A program made the position numbers and the translations under genes. Source: Chryseobacterium lactis (GTDB lineage Bacteria; Bacteroidota; Bacteroidia; Flavobacteriales; Weeksellaceae). From it: DNA of 64,000 nucleotides. The DNA is taken from positions 3,968,001 to 4,032,000 of the forward strand of contig NZ_CP033924.1 of the NCBI RefSeq assembly GCF_003815875.1, in the 5' to 3' direction. The stretch's first letter is position 1, and each line of letters starts with the position of its first letter. This document shows, in pieces, positions 52,545 through 62,110 of the stretch. The notes under the pieces were generated by a model. The model had not been told where the DNA came from. It saw only the letters and a list, made by a program, of their open reading frames with translations, and did no database searches.

Positions 52545-54392
52545 TTAATCAGAATATTCTTTCAGCAATTGTCTGTAGCTCATCAGAATTGAAGATTTTG
52601 AAATAAATCCGATAAAGTCATTGTTTGCACTTACAACCGGAAGATTCCATACTCCGGTGTCGTCGAAAGTCTGGAGGATATCCAACGGCTTATTTTCTCT
52701 GTGAAGAATGGCCGGCGGAGCTTTCATAATCTGAAGAATGGTTTGAGAGGAGTCTGTTTCTTTATTAAAAAGATAAGGTCTGATATCGTCTAAAGTAAGA
52801 ATTCCTTTTAATTTTCGGTCTTCATCTACAACGGCATAGATATTTTTATTTCCGTTTTTCACCAACTCAAAAAGTTCTGTGATGGAAGCATTTTCATTGA
52901 TAACCTGGGAATATTTATCGATAAAATCTTCCGTTCTTAAAGCAAAAAGAAGATTTTTATCGTGCTTATTGGTGAATATTTTTCCTTCATCGGCCAGCGA
53001 TTTTAATTCAGGAGAAATAGGAGAGAACCATTTGGCAATAAGGTAAGACATCACGGAAACCGTCATGAGTGGGATAAACAGGTCATACCCGAAACTGGAT
53101 TCTGCAATCAGGAATATCGCGGTAAGAGGAGCATAGAGAACACCGCTCATAGCACCGGCCATTCCTACAAGAACGAGATTTGTAACCGGAACATCCGTAA
53201 ATCCTAAATGTTGGCAAATTAACGCAAACAGATACCCTAAAGTACCCCCTGCAAAAAGGGAAGGCGCAAAGTTACCTCCGTTTCCGCCACTGAAAATGGT
53301 AAAAGAGGTTGCGAATGCTTTTAACAATAAAACCAGGACTAAAAATATAATAATCGTCCAATCTCCGATTTCAAAATATCTGAAGAAACTGTTTTCAATA
53401 ATAGTTTGAGTATTCCCGTTGGTAAAGGCTTTTATAATATCATATCCTTCTCCGAATAAGGGTGGGAAAAGAACACAAAGAAATGAAAGAACAGCTCCCC
53501 CGAACATCGCTTTCCGCATTCTTGAAAGTTGAAGTCCTTTTATAAAATGCTCCACCTTTTGAGAAATAACTACAAAATACCGGGCATACAATCCGGTTAC
53601 CAAGCCAAGAATAAGGTAGTAGGGAAGATTCTTGTAATTGAAAGCTTCTCTGGTATAAAATCTGAAAAGTACATCCTCCTGCAACAAAATCCTCGACAAA
53701 AGACTTCCGCAAACTGCAGCCACTACCAATGGAATAAAGTCTGTAAAAACAACGCCGGTCAACAGAATTTCAAAAGCAAACATAATCCCGGCAATTGGAG
53801 CATTGAACGCAGAGGCAATACCTGCTGTAGCACCAGCTGCCAGTAATAGGGTACGTTCTTTATAGCTCAGTCTGTACGTTTGGGCATAATTTGACCCAAT
53901 TGCAGCACCGGTAACTGCTATCGGGCTTTCCAATCCTGCAGAACCTCCCAGTCCAACGGTAATTGCACTCTGTATCACCTGAGAATACATTTTAACTGAA
54001 GCTACAATACTTGAATTTTGAGCAATTTCATAAAGAATAGCCCCGATTCCTTTTCGATCCTGACCTTTAAACAAAGTCAGTACGACCAGAGTAGTTAAAA
54101 CAATGCCCAGAAAGGGAAAAACAATGTAAAATAAAATCTGATATTCAAAATGAACTTTATGGGTAATAAAATAGTGGATGTTATGAACCAGGGTTTTCAA
54201 GATAACTCCGGCAAGACCCGCTGTACATCCAACAAGAATACCGGAAAGCACAAGAAACTGATTCCTGCTTAGCCGATTGTTCAGCCAATGTAAAATAAGC
54301 TCATAACTGCGTGCTTTTTCTAGTCCGTATTTCTGGAAATCTCTTTTAAATTTAAGGAAACTGAGGTATTTTTTTTTGTTGTGAATTTTCAC
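52545..54392 (-). CDS. ClC-family chloride channel/transporter with two CBS domains
   Basis: 615 residues. The ClC pore region (about 45-445): GSAGLESPIAV at 150-160 with Glu155 in the position of the gating glutamate, and GGNGGNFAPSLFAGG as the third selectivity segment. Two C-terminal CBS domains (about 470-610, LFELVKNGNKNIYAVVDEDR and ILQTFDDTGVWNLPVV) probably sense nucleotide or charge. Presence of the glutamate argues for a Cl-/H+ exchanger in the inner membrane. The start has a Lys-rich amphipathic N terminus. Not clearly in an operon with its neighbours. Confidence 0.94.
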   Translation of the reverse strand: MKIHNKKKYLSFLKFKRDFQKYGLEKARSYELILHWLNNRLSRNQFLVLSGILVGCTAGLAGVILKTLVHNIHYFITHKVHFEYQILFYIVFPFLGIVLTTLVVLTLFKGQDRKGIGAILYEIAQNSSIVASVKMYSQVIQSAITVGLGGSAGLESPIAVTGAAIGSNYAQTYRLSYKERTLLLAAGATAGIASAFNAPIAGIMFAFEILLTGVVFTDFIPLVVAAVCGSLLSRILLQEDVLFRFYTREAFNYKNLPYYLILGLVTGLYARYFVVISQKVEHFIKGLQLSRMRKAMFGGAVLSFLCVLFPPLFGEGYDIIKAFTNGNTQTIIENSFFRYFEIGDWTIIIFLVLVLLLKAFATSFTIFSGGNGGNFAPSLFAGGTLGYLFALICQHLGFTDVPVTNLVLVGMAGAMSGVLYAPLTAIFLIAESSFGYDLFIPLMTVSVMSYLIAKWFSPISPELKSLADEGKIFTNKHDKNLLFALRTEDFIDKYSQVINENASITELFELVKNGNKNIYAVVDEDRKLKGILTLDDIRPYLFNKETDSSQTILQIMKAPPAILHRENKPLDILQTFDDTGVWNLPVVSANNDFIGFISKSSILMSYRQLLKEYSD

Positions 54393-54495
54393 TTTGGAAG
54401 AATTTTACGCTAGTCTTTAATCGATATAGCAGCGTAAATTTAAGGTTTTTTTTCAACTTATCGGGTATCCGCAGATCTATCAATTATAAGAATGC

Positions 54496-56097
54496 TTATA
54501 CAACGGGGCTATGATCGTCTTTTTTAAAATTATTGATAAAATAGGAGGGAGTTACACCAGTTTCCTTTTTAAAGACTACTGCAAAGACTTCTCTGGAAGA
54601 AAAGCCACTGGCTTCCGCAAGATAACTTATTTTATATTCTCTGTAAATAGGGTTTTCATAAAGTTTTGTAGTAATGTAATTTATTCTCAGACTGTTAATG
54701 TAATTATTATAGCTTTTTTCTTTGTATTGTTTAATAATTTCTGAAAGGTATCTGGTGTTGGTTCCCAGATCATTGGCGAGAGAAGTTAGACTAAGCTCTT
54801 TTTTAATAAATTTCTGAGATTTTTCAAATTTTTCAAGTTTTAGCAATAAGGTGTTGGTAGTTTCATCTGTAATCCCTATCCCTTTTTCAGGGGTTATATT
54901 TGATGATTCATCTTTGCCATCTGCATTCCTTTTTCTGTCTTTCAGATTTTTGATGATCGTATCATATTTCTTGTGAAGCTTTTTCTGATTTCTATTCCAG
55001 AAGAACAATCCTCCACTAAGAAAAACCATAAGAATCCCAATTGATAACATGGCAATTTTCTTAATATCTGTGGTATGGATACGATCTTTCTCATCCATCA
55101 TCTTTTTTACGGGAATATTGATTGTTTTCTTTTCCACATTCACGAGGCTGTCATTGAGTTTGGTGTACAAATTCATATATTTCCTGGAAGCTTCTTTTTC
55201 TCCAAGTTCTACATAGGATTTGAAGTAAACTTCATAGATATCTCTGCGAATGTAGGGTAATCTTATCTGTTTTTCCAACGCTTCTGCTTTTTCCGCATAG
55301 GGTATCACCTTTGCATATTTTTTCTGATCGTAATACAGCCATGCAAACTCGTTATAGATGGTCACTTCCAAATGCTTATCTGATGTATATTTTTTATCAT
55401 GACTAATCTCCAAAGCATGAGAAAAATAGGCTTCTGCTTCATTAATTTTGTGAGAAGCAACGCTTGTTTTGCCTAAATTAATATAAGATAATGCGAGCAT
55501 TTGTTCTTTTTTGGCGCCAAAATCCTTATCGTCTTTTATATTTTTTGTGCTTTCCAGACATTTTTTCTGATAATAGATCACCGAGTCAAGCGGCAAATTA
55601 ACATGAGCTGCATAAGAACCCATTCCAGTATATATCAACGCTTTTAAGTAATTTTTTTCATTGGAAGATTTTATTTTCTCGGCGATTTGTAAAGCTTTTT
55701 TAAACTCTTTCACACTCTCATCATTAAAGCCTAATTCTGTATAAGCCGAAGCTTTTAACCGGTAAGTATTTGATAATACAGCGTCATTCATACTTTCTGC
55801 TGCCAGTTTTCCGACTTCTTCACTGAGGTTGATGACTTTTTTAAAATTACCGGTATCAAAATATTTGCTCATCAGTATGGAACCGCTTTCTAACATTCCT
55901 TTTTTATATCCTATAGATTTAGAATTATTGAAAATATCATTAGCAAGCGTGATGGCTTTGGCAGGGTCTCCCCAGGATAGTTTTTCGGCCTTATTAATGT
56001 CAATGTCAATTTGTGATGTAGTAGGTCGTGTAGTAGATACTTGAGCATGGGAAATTCCGAAAATAAAACCGCATAAAAAGAGAGCAATATTTTTCAT
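54496..56097 (-). CDS. Membrane TPR protein with C-terminal AraC-type DNA-binding domain
   Basis: 533 residues from ATG 56097 (MKNIALFLCGFIFGISHAQ is a signal sequence); the ATG 24 bases upstream is less likely. Periplasmic TPR-like helices fill about 30-330 (NTYRLKASAYTELGFND and similar units), then one transmembrane helix (IAMLSIGILMVFLSGGLFFW), a short linker, and an AraC HTH at about 430-525 (SLTSLANDLGTNTRYLSEII, SYLAEASGFSSREVFAVVF). The HTH is cytoplasmic, so this is a one-component membrane-bound regulator of the kind common in Flavobacteriia. Target genes are unknown; the divergent two-component system starting at 56401 is a neighbour. Confidence 0.87.
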   Translation of the reverse strand: MKNIALFLCGFIFGISHAQVSTTRPTTSQIDIDINKAEKLSWGDPAKAITLANDIFNNSKSIGYKKGMLESGSILMSKYFDTGNFKKVINLSEEVGKLAAESMNDAVLSNTYRLKASAYTELGFNDESVKEFKKALQIAEKIKSSNEKNYLKALIYTGMGSYAAHVNLPLDSVIYYQKKCLESTKNIKDDKDFGAKKEQMLALSYINLGKTSVASHKINEAEAYFSHALEISHDKKYTSDKHLEVTIYNEFAWLYYDQKKYAKVIPYAEKAEALEKQIRLPYIRRDIYEVYFKSYVELGEKEASRKYMNLYTKLNDSLVNVEKKTINIPVKKMMDEKDRIHTTDIKKIAMLSIGILMVFLSGGLFFWNRNQKKLHKKYDTIIKNLKDRKRNADGKDESSNITPEKGIGITDETTNTLLLKLEKFEKSQKFIKKELSLTSLANDLGTNTRYLSEIIKQYKEKSYNNYINSLRINYITTKLYENPIYREYKISYLAEASGFSSREVFAVVFKKETGVTPSYFINNFKKDDHSPVV

Positions 56098-56362
56098 TAT
56101 GTGTATTTTTTGAACCCGCAATAAAAGAATAATTTAATGAAAAATTGGAAGATATGTGTAATTTTTTCTGAATTTATTAACCCTAATAAACAATGTAAGT
56201 AACTACAATTTAATACATTGTGTTTACTTTGTTAAATGATTTTTTATTCGAACAATGCATTAATAAATTTTATGGTCTTCTATTTAAACTAACAAAGCTT
56301 TTCAAAAAAGAAATAGTCTTGTTAATTTTATATAGTAAATTTATTGAGCGGATCTATTGAAA

Positions 56363-56396
56363 TTCAAAATTTCTTCAAAATTTAATTATAGTTTTA
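56363..56396 (+). promoter_or_regulatory. Direct-repeat operator and -7-like element before the response regulator gene
   Basis: Two copies of TTCAAAATTT (56363-56372 and 56374-56383) are separated by one C, an 11-base period typical of OmpR/PhoB-type sites. Five bases later TAGTTTTA (56389-56396) is one mismatch from TAnnTTTG. The ATG at 56401 follows at once, so the mRNA could be nearly leaderless. The same layout recurs at 58524-58557. Confidence 0.6.
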
Positions 56397-56400
56397 ACGC

Positions 56401-57075
56401 ATGAAAATTCTAATCGTCGAAGACGAAGCTGAACTGGCCAAAAGTATTTCCGAATATCTTTCTGAGGAAAGTTATCTGTGTGAATGTGCCTCAACATTTA
56501 ATGAAGCCATGACCAAAATAGAGATGTTCCATTACGACTGTATTTTACTGGATATAATGCTGCCGGACGGAAATGGCCTTAAAATTTTAGAAGAATTAAA
56601 AAAGCAGAATAAACAGGATGGTGTGATCATTATTTCAGCTAAAAATGCTTTGGATGATAAAATCGAAGGATTAAAAATGGGAGCAGATGATTATCTTACC
56701 AAACCGTTTCACCTCTCAGAACTGATGGCAAGGGTGTATTCTATTATTCGAAGAAAACAATTCAGCAGCTCCAATGTGGTAACACAGAATGAACTTGAAA
56801 TTGACCTTCTGGCCAAGACCGTTTCTGTGAATGGTGAAGTCATTTCTTTAACAAAAAAAGAATTTGACCTTCTGATTTATTTTATTGGAAACAAAAATAA
56901 GGTAATCTCCAAAAGTACTTTGGCAGAGCATCTTTCCGGTGATCTTGCAGACATGCTTGATAATCATGACTTCGTATACGCCCACGTAAAAAATCTAAAG
57001 AAAAAACTATATGATGCCGGCTCCGGACATTACCTTAAAACGGTTTATGGAACTGGCTATAAATGGGAAATGTAG
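56401..57075 (+). CDS. OmpR-family response regulator
   Basis: 224 residues. Receiver domain with acidic pair E7/D8, phospho-acceptor Asp51 in LLDIMLPDGNG and Lys101 in DYLTKPF; winged-helix DNA-binding domain at about 125-224 (LTKKEFDLLIYFIGNKN, HVKNLKKKLYDAG, TVYGTGYKW). It should be phosphorylated by the downstream kinase (136 bp gap) and bind the TTCAAAATTT repeats at both promoters of this locus. Confidence 0.95.
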   Translation: MKILIVEDEAELAKSISEYLSEESYLCECASTFNEAMTKIEMFHYDCILLDIMLPDGNGLKILEELKKQNKQDGVIIISAKNALDDKIEGLKMGADDYLTKPFHLSELMARVYSIIRRKQFSSSNVVTQNELEIDLLAKTVSVNGEVISLTKKEFDLLIYFIGNKNKVISKSTLAEHLSGDLADMLDNHDFVYAHVKNLKKKLYDAGSGHYLKTVYGTGYKWEM

Positions 57076-57089
57076 CCCCTTGTTATCAA

Positions 57090-57123
57090 TGATAAATGAT
57101 TGATGATTGATGATGATTGATGG
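57090..57123. repeat. Short tandem TGAT-type repeat between regulator and kinase
   Basis: A low-complexity run built from TGATAAATGAT, TGATGAT and TGATGATGATTGATGG units. It sits in the 136-bp gap between regulator and kinase. Could be a slippage site or a simple degenerate repeat; nothing else is visible here. Confidence 0.45.
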
Positions 57124-57211
57124 GAATTGGTTATAGTATCCTAAGAAAAAATCATCTGATTACTATTAAATTGCCGATACAACATAAACTTTCTATTAAA
57201 ACATAATTCTA

Positions 57212-58498
57212 TTGAAACCTCTACTCAGCAAAACCACCAAGCCTTTCCTTATCTACGTCCTTATTGTACTGATGATAAGCATTCCTGTGTATTATCTTGT
57301 GGTAGATACAATCTGGAAAAATGAACTGGACGAGCATAATCAGATTATTGTAGAGAAAACAGCATATGAATTCAACCAACTGAAACTGTCTGATGAACAG
57401 TTGGAAAAAAGTCTGGAACTATGGAATCATATCCAGCCTGAAACAAATATTGAAAGGATTTCTGAAAATCAGATAAAAGGAGATAGTGTTTATACAAATG
57501 AAAGACATCTTCCATTTATATCTGAAGATAAAAAAGAACGTTATCGATGTCTTAAAAAGGTAATTTATATACATGATAGACCTTATTTGTTTACTATACA
57601 AACCAATATTGAGGAATCACACGAGACCATAGCTGTGATTGCCATGATTACCATATTTTTCTTTGTAATGATTGTTGTAGGCCTTTTATATCTAAACAGA
57701 AGGCTATCGGCATCCATATGGAAACCATTCCGGGACACCTTGAATCGTTTGAAGATATTTAAACTCAGCAGCCAGACCAGGATTGAATTTCCGGCTTCTG
57801 ATACCACAGAATTTGAAGAACTTAATCAATCCCTTTATAAACTGATAGAGCACAACGTTTCCGTTTATAAAACCCAGAAAGAGTTCACAGAAAATGCTTC
57901 TCATGAGCTACAGACTCCACTTGCGATTATAAAAAATAAACTCGATCTTCTATTGCAGGATAGAGATTTAACGGAGAAACAATACCGTATAGTGGAAGAG
58001 ATGAATAAAGCCCTGACCAGAAGTTCCCGTATTAATAAAAACCTGCTGTTACTGGCTAAAATAGACAATAACCAGTTTGATAACTCTGAAAATATTGCAT
58101 TGGATGAATTGCTTCAACAAAGTATTGATATTCTTCAGGAGCATTTTGAACAAAAAAATATCGCTGTCCACGAAAAAATCTCACCTGATATTCAGATAAA
58201 GGGAAATAGCAGCCTCATTGAAATTATGATTAACAATCTCATCATCAATGCGATCAGACATACTTTACCCGGCGGCTCTATTGACATCCAATTGACAGAT
58301 TCTCTTTTGGAAATTTCCAATTCGGGAACGGAAAAGCTCAACACGGATTTATTGTTTAAACGGTTTTCAAAACTTTCTGCTGATAACAACGGAAGTGGTT
58401 TGGGACTTTCTATTATTCAGGAAATCTGCAAATTTCATCATTGGACGATTAGCTACAGATTTGAAAATAAGCACCACATTTTTTCCGTTAAATTATAG
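57212..58498 (+). CDS. Sensor histidine kinase
   Basis: 428 residues with a TTG start at 57212 (MKPLLSKTTKPFLIYVLIV); the first ATG is 20 codons in and would cut the first membrane helix, so TTG is preferred. Two membrane helices (about 12-33 and 140-162) flank a 105-residue periplasmic sensor part. Then a HAMP-like linker, H-box ASHELQTPLA with His231, N-box INNLIINAIRHT, and G-box NGSGLGLSI. It phosphorylates the neighbouring OmpR-type regulator. Signal unknown; the downstream genes suggest envelope phosphate, lipid or sulfur compounds or metal stress. Confidence 0.93.
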   Translation: MKPLLSKTTKPFLIYVLIVLMISIPVYYLVVDTIWKNELDEHNQIIVEKTAYEFNQLKLSDEQLEKSLELWNHIQPETNIERISENQIKGDSVYTNERHLPFISEDKKERYRCLKKVIYIHDRPYLFTIQTNIEESHETIAVIAMITIFFFVMIVVGLLYLNRRLSASIWKPFRDTLNRLKIFKLSSQTRIEFPASDTTEFEELNQSLYKLIEHNVSVYKTQKEFTENASHELQTPLAIIKNKLDLLLQDRDLTEKQYRIVEEMNKALTRSSRINKNLLLLAKIDNNQFDNSENIALDELLQQSIDILQEHFEQKNIAVHEKISPDIQIKGNSSLIEIMINNLIINAIRHTLPGGSIDIQLTDSLLEISNSGTEKLNTDLLFKRFSKLSADNNGSGLGLSIIQEICKFHHWTISYRFENKHHIFSVKL

Positions 58499-58523
58499 TT
58501 AAAAAATACCCATAACAGAACAA

Positions 58524-58557
58524 TTCAAAATTTCTTCTAAATCGGATTGCACCTTTG
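58524..58557 (+). promoter_or_regulatory. Second direct-repeat operator, before the TauE-like gene
   Basis: TTCAAAATTT (58524-58533), one C, then the degenerate half TTCTAAATCG (58535-58544). Five bases later CACCTTTG (58550-58557) is one mismatch from TAnnTTTG. Distance from the first half-site to the -7 element is 26 bases, the same as at 56363-56396, so the same activator probably acts on both. Confidence 0.65.
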
Positions 58558-58593
58558 TATCGAAAACATACTGAAGTGTAAATTTTATTTAAA

Positions 58594-59628
58594 ATGATTT
58601 TAAAAATTGTCCTTTTATTCGCAGGAACAATCCTGGCATTCTGGATCAGCGCTATTTGTGGGGGTGGTGCCAGTCTTATTTTGATTCCTATCCTTAATCT
58701 GTTACTTCCCACATCTCTTGTCCCTTTTTCGCTGACGATCGGTACTTTCACCAGCTCAGCCTCCAGAATTGCAGTATTTAAAAAACATGTCAACTGGAAA
58801 ATATTCTTATGGTTTGTCCCGTTTTCTATTCCTGCAGTTTTATTGGGAGCCTATTTGATTAAATATGTAAACCCTAATTACCTGCAACTGCTTGTTGCTT
58901 TCTTTCTGATTGCCAATCTGCCGCAACTTTTCGCATCAAAAAATAAAAAAGAAGAATCTGAAAAACCTTATCCGAAGTCAGCATTGGCTTTAATTGGTTT
59001 CCTGGCTGGTTTTATTTCGGGAATTACTGGAGCCGTGGGACTTCTTTTTAACAGGTTCTATTTAAAATTCGGGCTTAAAAAAGAGGAAATTGTAGCAACC
59101 CGCGCTGCTAATGAGGTATTTCTTCACCTGATTAAGCTTATCATTTATATTTCACTTGGGTTATATTCCAATACTGCATTATGGATGGGTATTGCCATTG
59201 CGGTAGGGGCAATAGTATCTTCATATACTGTGAAATATATTCTACCGCATCTGAGTGAAAATATGTTCAAAAAGATAGGCTATGCAGCGATGGTAGTATC
59301 CGGTATTACTTTATTTACAAGTACTTCGGGGAAAATAGTTCAGCAGGATCAGATTGTCGTCAATCGTTCCTCCACAAAAAATAAAAGCGTGTATACCATG
59401 TCATGGAAAAACACACGCCTGGTCGTTGAATATAAAGCCAGTAAAGGGCTAGAAATTGAAAAAACGGTACAACCGGACGAATTATCAGGAAACCTTAAGC
59501 AAAAATATGATCAGCTTATGGAACATTACGATGATGTTCAAATAGAAAAAGTATATGCTTTTGGGAAAGAAACCATCCATGAATTCTATTGTTATAAAGA
59601 CAATGTGCTTACCAAGTTTAAAGCATAA
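58594..59628 (+). CDS. TauE/SafE-like membrane transporter with extra C-terminal domain
   Basis: 344 residues. The first 250 are a TauE/SafE permease: ICGGGASLILIPILNLLLP, TIGTFTSSASRIAVF, GFLAGFISGITGAVGLLF and six to eight hydrophobic helices. Members export sulfite, sulfoacetate or similar anions. The last 85 residues are unusual: after IVQQDQIV a soluble part (VYTMSWKNTRLVVEYKASKG and LKQKYDQLMEHYDDVQIEKV) looks like a PepSY-like or DUF2874-like fold, rarely joined to TauE. With an operator in front it is the first gene of the target operon of the two-component system; the TonB receptor follows 43 bp later. Confidence 0.8.
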   Translation: MILKIVLLFAGTILAFWISAICGGGASLILIPILNLLLPTSLVPFSLTIGTFTSSASRIAVFKKHVNWKIFLWFVPFSIPAVLLGAYLIKYVNPNYLQLLVAFFLIANLPQLFASKNKKEESEKPYPKSALALIGFLAGFISGITGAVGLLFNRFYLKFGLKKEEIVATRAANEVFLHLIKLIIYISLGLYSNTALWMGIAIAVGAIVSSYTVKYILPHLSENMFKKIGYAAMVVSGITLFTSTSGKIVQQDQIVVNRSSTKNKSVYTMSWKNTRLVVEYKASKGLEIEKTVQPDELSGNLKQKYDQLMEHYDDVQIEKVYAFGKETIHEFYCYKDNVLTKFKA

Positions 59629-59671
59629 TGATTGAACGAATGATTGGGAAATAAAAAATAATATATAGACT

Positions 59672-62089
59672 ATGAATAAAAAAAAACTGCTGCTTTTTCC
59701 GATTAGCATTATCTCTTCGGTAGCCTTTGCACAAACTACTTCGGTAACGGTATCCGGAAAAATCACCAATAAGGAAAAAGTGGTATTGCCTTACGCCAGT
59801 ATTATTTTAAAGAAGGAAAAGGACAGTGCTTTTGTGGCTGGAACGATTACCAATGAGGAAGGAAGATTTTCTATCGTTGGAATACATCCTGATCATTATC
59901 TTCTGGAAACTTCCATAACAGGATATGACACCCTGATACAGCCTGTTTTCATCGGAAGTCTTTCTGAGTTTCTGGATATTCCCGCTATTGAACTTTTACA
60001 AAAGCAGGAAAAAGAAACTAAAATAGAGGCCATTACCATCACTGCTTCCAAAAAGAATGAGATCGATAGTCGTCTTGATAAAAAAACATATTCCGTTGCA
60101 GACAACATCAGCCAAAGTGGTGGATCTGTACTCCAAAGCATGCAAAACCTTCCCGGAATTACCGTGCAGGAAGGTAAAGTACAGCTCAGAGGAAATGATA
60201 AAGTAACCGTTCTGATTGATGGAAAACAGACTGCACTTACAGGTTTCGGGAGCCAGACAGGATTAGATAATATTCCTGCCTCTTCCATTGATAAAATTGA
60301 GATCATCAACAATCCTTCGTCAAAATATGATGCCAATGGAAATGCCGGGATTATCAATATTATCATGAAAAAGAACAAACAAAACGGCTGGAATGGTAAA
60401 ATAGGATTTACAACCGGACTGGGTTCACTTTGGGTAAGAAAAGAAAATCTACCAACCATCAGACCTCAGTATACATTAACTCCAAAAATTAATCCCTCGT
60501 TATCCCTTAATTACCGGAAAAATAAAGTCAATGTATTTCTACAGGCAGACAATTTATATACGGAAACCCTGAATAAAAACGAATTTGTGACACGTACTTA
60601 TGATAACGGAACCGTAATTAATTCTCAGTTGAAAAGGAATAGAAATACCAATTTCTTTACGACTAAAGCGGGAATAGACTGGAATATCGATCCTCAAAAT
60701 ACATTAACTGTTTCAGGGATGTATGGAAGTGAAAAAATTATTGACCGCGGAGATCAGCCCTTTTTTAACGGAGATTTTTCGCAACGTCTTCGTCTCTGGC
60801 AGTTTCTTGAAGATGAATTAAAAACAACGATCATGGGGACCGCTTCTTATCAGCATAAGTTTAAAGAAGCCGGACATGTGTTGAATGCAGGATTCAACTA
60901 TACTTTTCACAGAGAAGATGAAAAGTATTTCTATGATAATTATTTACCTGCTTCCACAGGAACCGATGCTTTCAAATTATTGTCCGACGAGCAGGTCTAC
61001 GATTTCAATGTAGACTATATAAAACCTCTGAAATATGGTAGAATTGAAACAGGAATTAAGCTGAGAAACAGAAGTATCCCTACAAATATGAATTTTATCC
61101 CTGGAACCAATTCCGTGTTGGATGCTTCTGCAGGCGGAAAAGCCGATTATAAAGAATTCATTCCTGCCATCTATGGAAATTATGTTTTTGAAAATGAAAA
61201 ATGGGAAGCTGAGCTTGGACTGAGATTAGAATATGTAAAAATTCAGTATGATGTAAATCCTGATCATCCTACTTACAAAAGTGATGGATACAATTATACC
61301 CAACCGTTTCCTAATTTCCGTTTAGCCTATAAACTTAATGACCGAAATAAGTTCTCTATCTTTTACAACAGAAGGGTAGACCGTCCTAACGAAGTTGATA
61401 TCAGAATTTTTCCGAAATATGATGATGCCGAGATCATTAAGGTAGGAAATCCGGCATTGCGTCCGCAATTCACCAACTCTATTGAACTTGGATATAAATA
61501 CAATTGGGATAACGGATACTTATATTCTGCTTTGTATCATCGTTTTGCCACAGGAACAATTACCAGAATTTCGAGTATTGTACCCGACAGTACTTTGATC
61601 TATGCGATTTTTCAAAACGCAGGGAGAAGTTATAATACCGGCCTGGAAGCGATATGGAATCAAAAGTTTTCCGATATATATTCCCTCAATATCAACGGAA
61701 ATGTATACCGAAATCAGATCGATGCGTTTTCAGTATTGAACCTTTATCCGGAACCTAATACTTTTTCTGCAGACAGGCAATCTGCTATTTCCGGAAATAT
61801 CAAAATGAATCATATTTTCCATTTTAGTCAGGGATTGGATGCCCAGTGTACGCTGGTTTATCTGGCACCGGATATTATTCCGCAGGGAAAAATGAATTCA
61901 AGATTCTCCATGGATGTGGGAGTGAAAAAAGCCATTCAGAAAGGGAAGGGCGAACTGTTTTTAAATGCCTCAGATTTACTCAATACTATGGTTATGAAGA
62001 AAAGAATTCAGGGAATGGGATTCGCGTATACAAGCAATGATTATTACGAAACCCAGGTCGTACGATTGGGATACAGTTATAAATTTTAA
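59672..62089 (+). CDS. TonB-dependent outer-membrane receptor with CarboxypepD_reg-like domain
   Basis: 805 residues. Signal peptide ends at SVAFAQ (about 22). Residues 25-105 are a carboxypeptidase-regulatory-like domain (VSGKITNKEKVVLPYASIIL, ITNEEGRFSI), then a plug (IDSRLDKKTYSVADNI, NLPGITVQEGKVQLRGNDKVTVLIDGK split, NNPSSKYDANGNAGIINI) and a large barrel of the OMP_b-brl_3 type. No SusD partner. Substrate unknown; being under the two-component system with a PAP2 phosphatase, it may bind a phosphorylated ligand or act as a sensor. Starts 43 bp after the TauE-like gene. Confidence 0.9.
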   Translation: MNKKKLLLFPISIISSVAFAQTTSVTVSGKITNKEKVVLPYASIILKKEKDSAFVAGTITNEEGRFSIVGIHPDHYLLETSITGYDTLIQPVFIGSLSEFLDIPAIELLQKQEKETKIEAITITASKKNEIDSRLDKKTYSVADNISQSGGSVLQSMQNLPGITVQEGKVQLRGNDKVTVLIDGKQTALTGFGSQTGLDNIPASSIDKIEIINNPSSKYDANGNAGIINIIMKKNKQNGWNGKIGFTTGLGSLWVRKENLPTIRPQYTLTPKINPSLSLNYRKNKVNVFLQADNLYTETLNKNEFVTRTYDNGTVINSQLKRNRNTNFFTTKAGIDWNIDPQNTLTVSGMYGSEKIIDRGDQPFFNGDFSQRLRLWQFLEDELKTTIMGTASYQHKFKEAGHVLNAGFNYTFHREDEKYFYDNYLPASTGTDAFKLLSDEQVYDFNVDYIKPLKYGRIETGIKLRNRSIPTNMNFIPGTNSVLDASAGGKADYKEFIPAIYGNYVFENEKWEAELGLRLEYVKIQYDVNPDHPTYKSDGYNYTQPFPNFRLAYKLNDRNKFSIFYNRRVDRPNEVDIRIFPKYDDAEIIKVGNPALRPQFTNSIELGYKYNWDNGYLYSALYHRFATGTITRISSIVPDSTLIYAIFQNAGRSYNTGLEAIWNQKFSDIYSLNINGNVYRNQIDAFSVLNLYPEPNTFSADRQSAISGNIKMNHIFHFSQGLDAQCTLVYLAPDIIPQGKMNSRFSMDVGVKKAIQKGKGELFLNASDLLNTMVMKKRIQGMGFAYTSNDYYETQVVRLGYSYKF

Positions 62090-62110
62090 TATAAAAAAAC
62101 ATAATTAAGG

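Noticed and set aside
59896..60459. A 187-codon minus-strand frame
   Set aside because: It lies entirely inside the plug and barrel of the TonB receptor gene on the other strand and has no family features.
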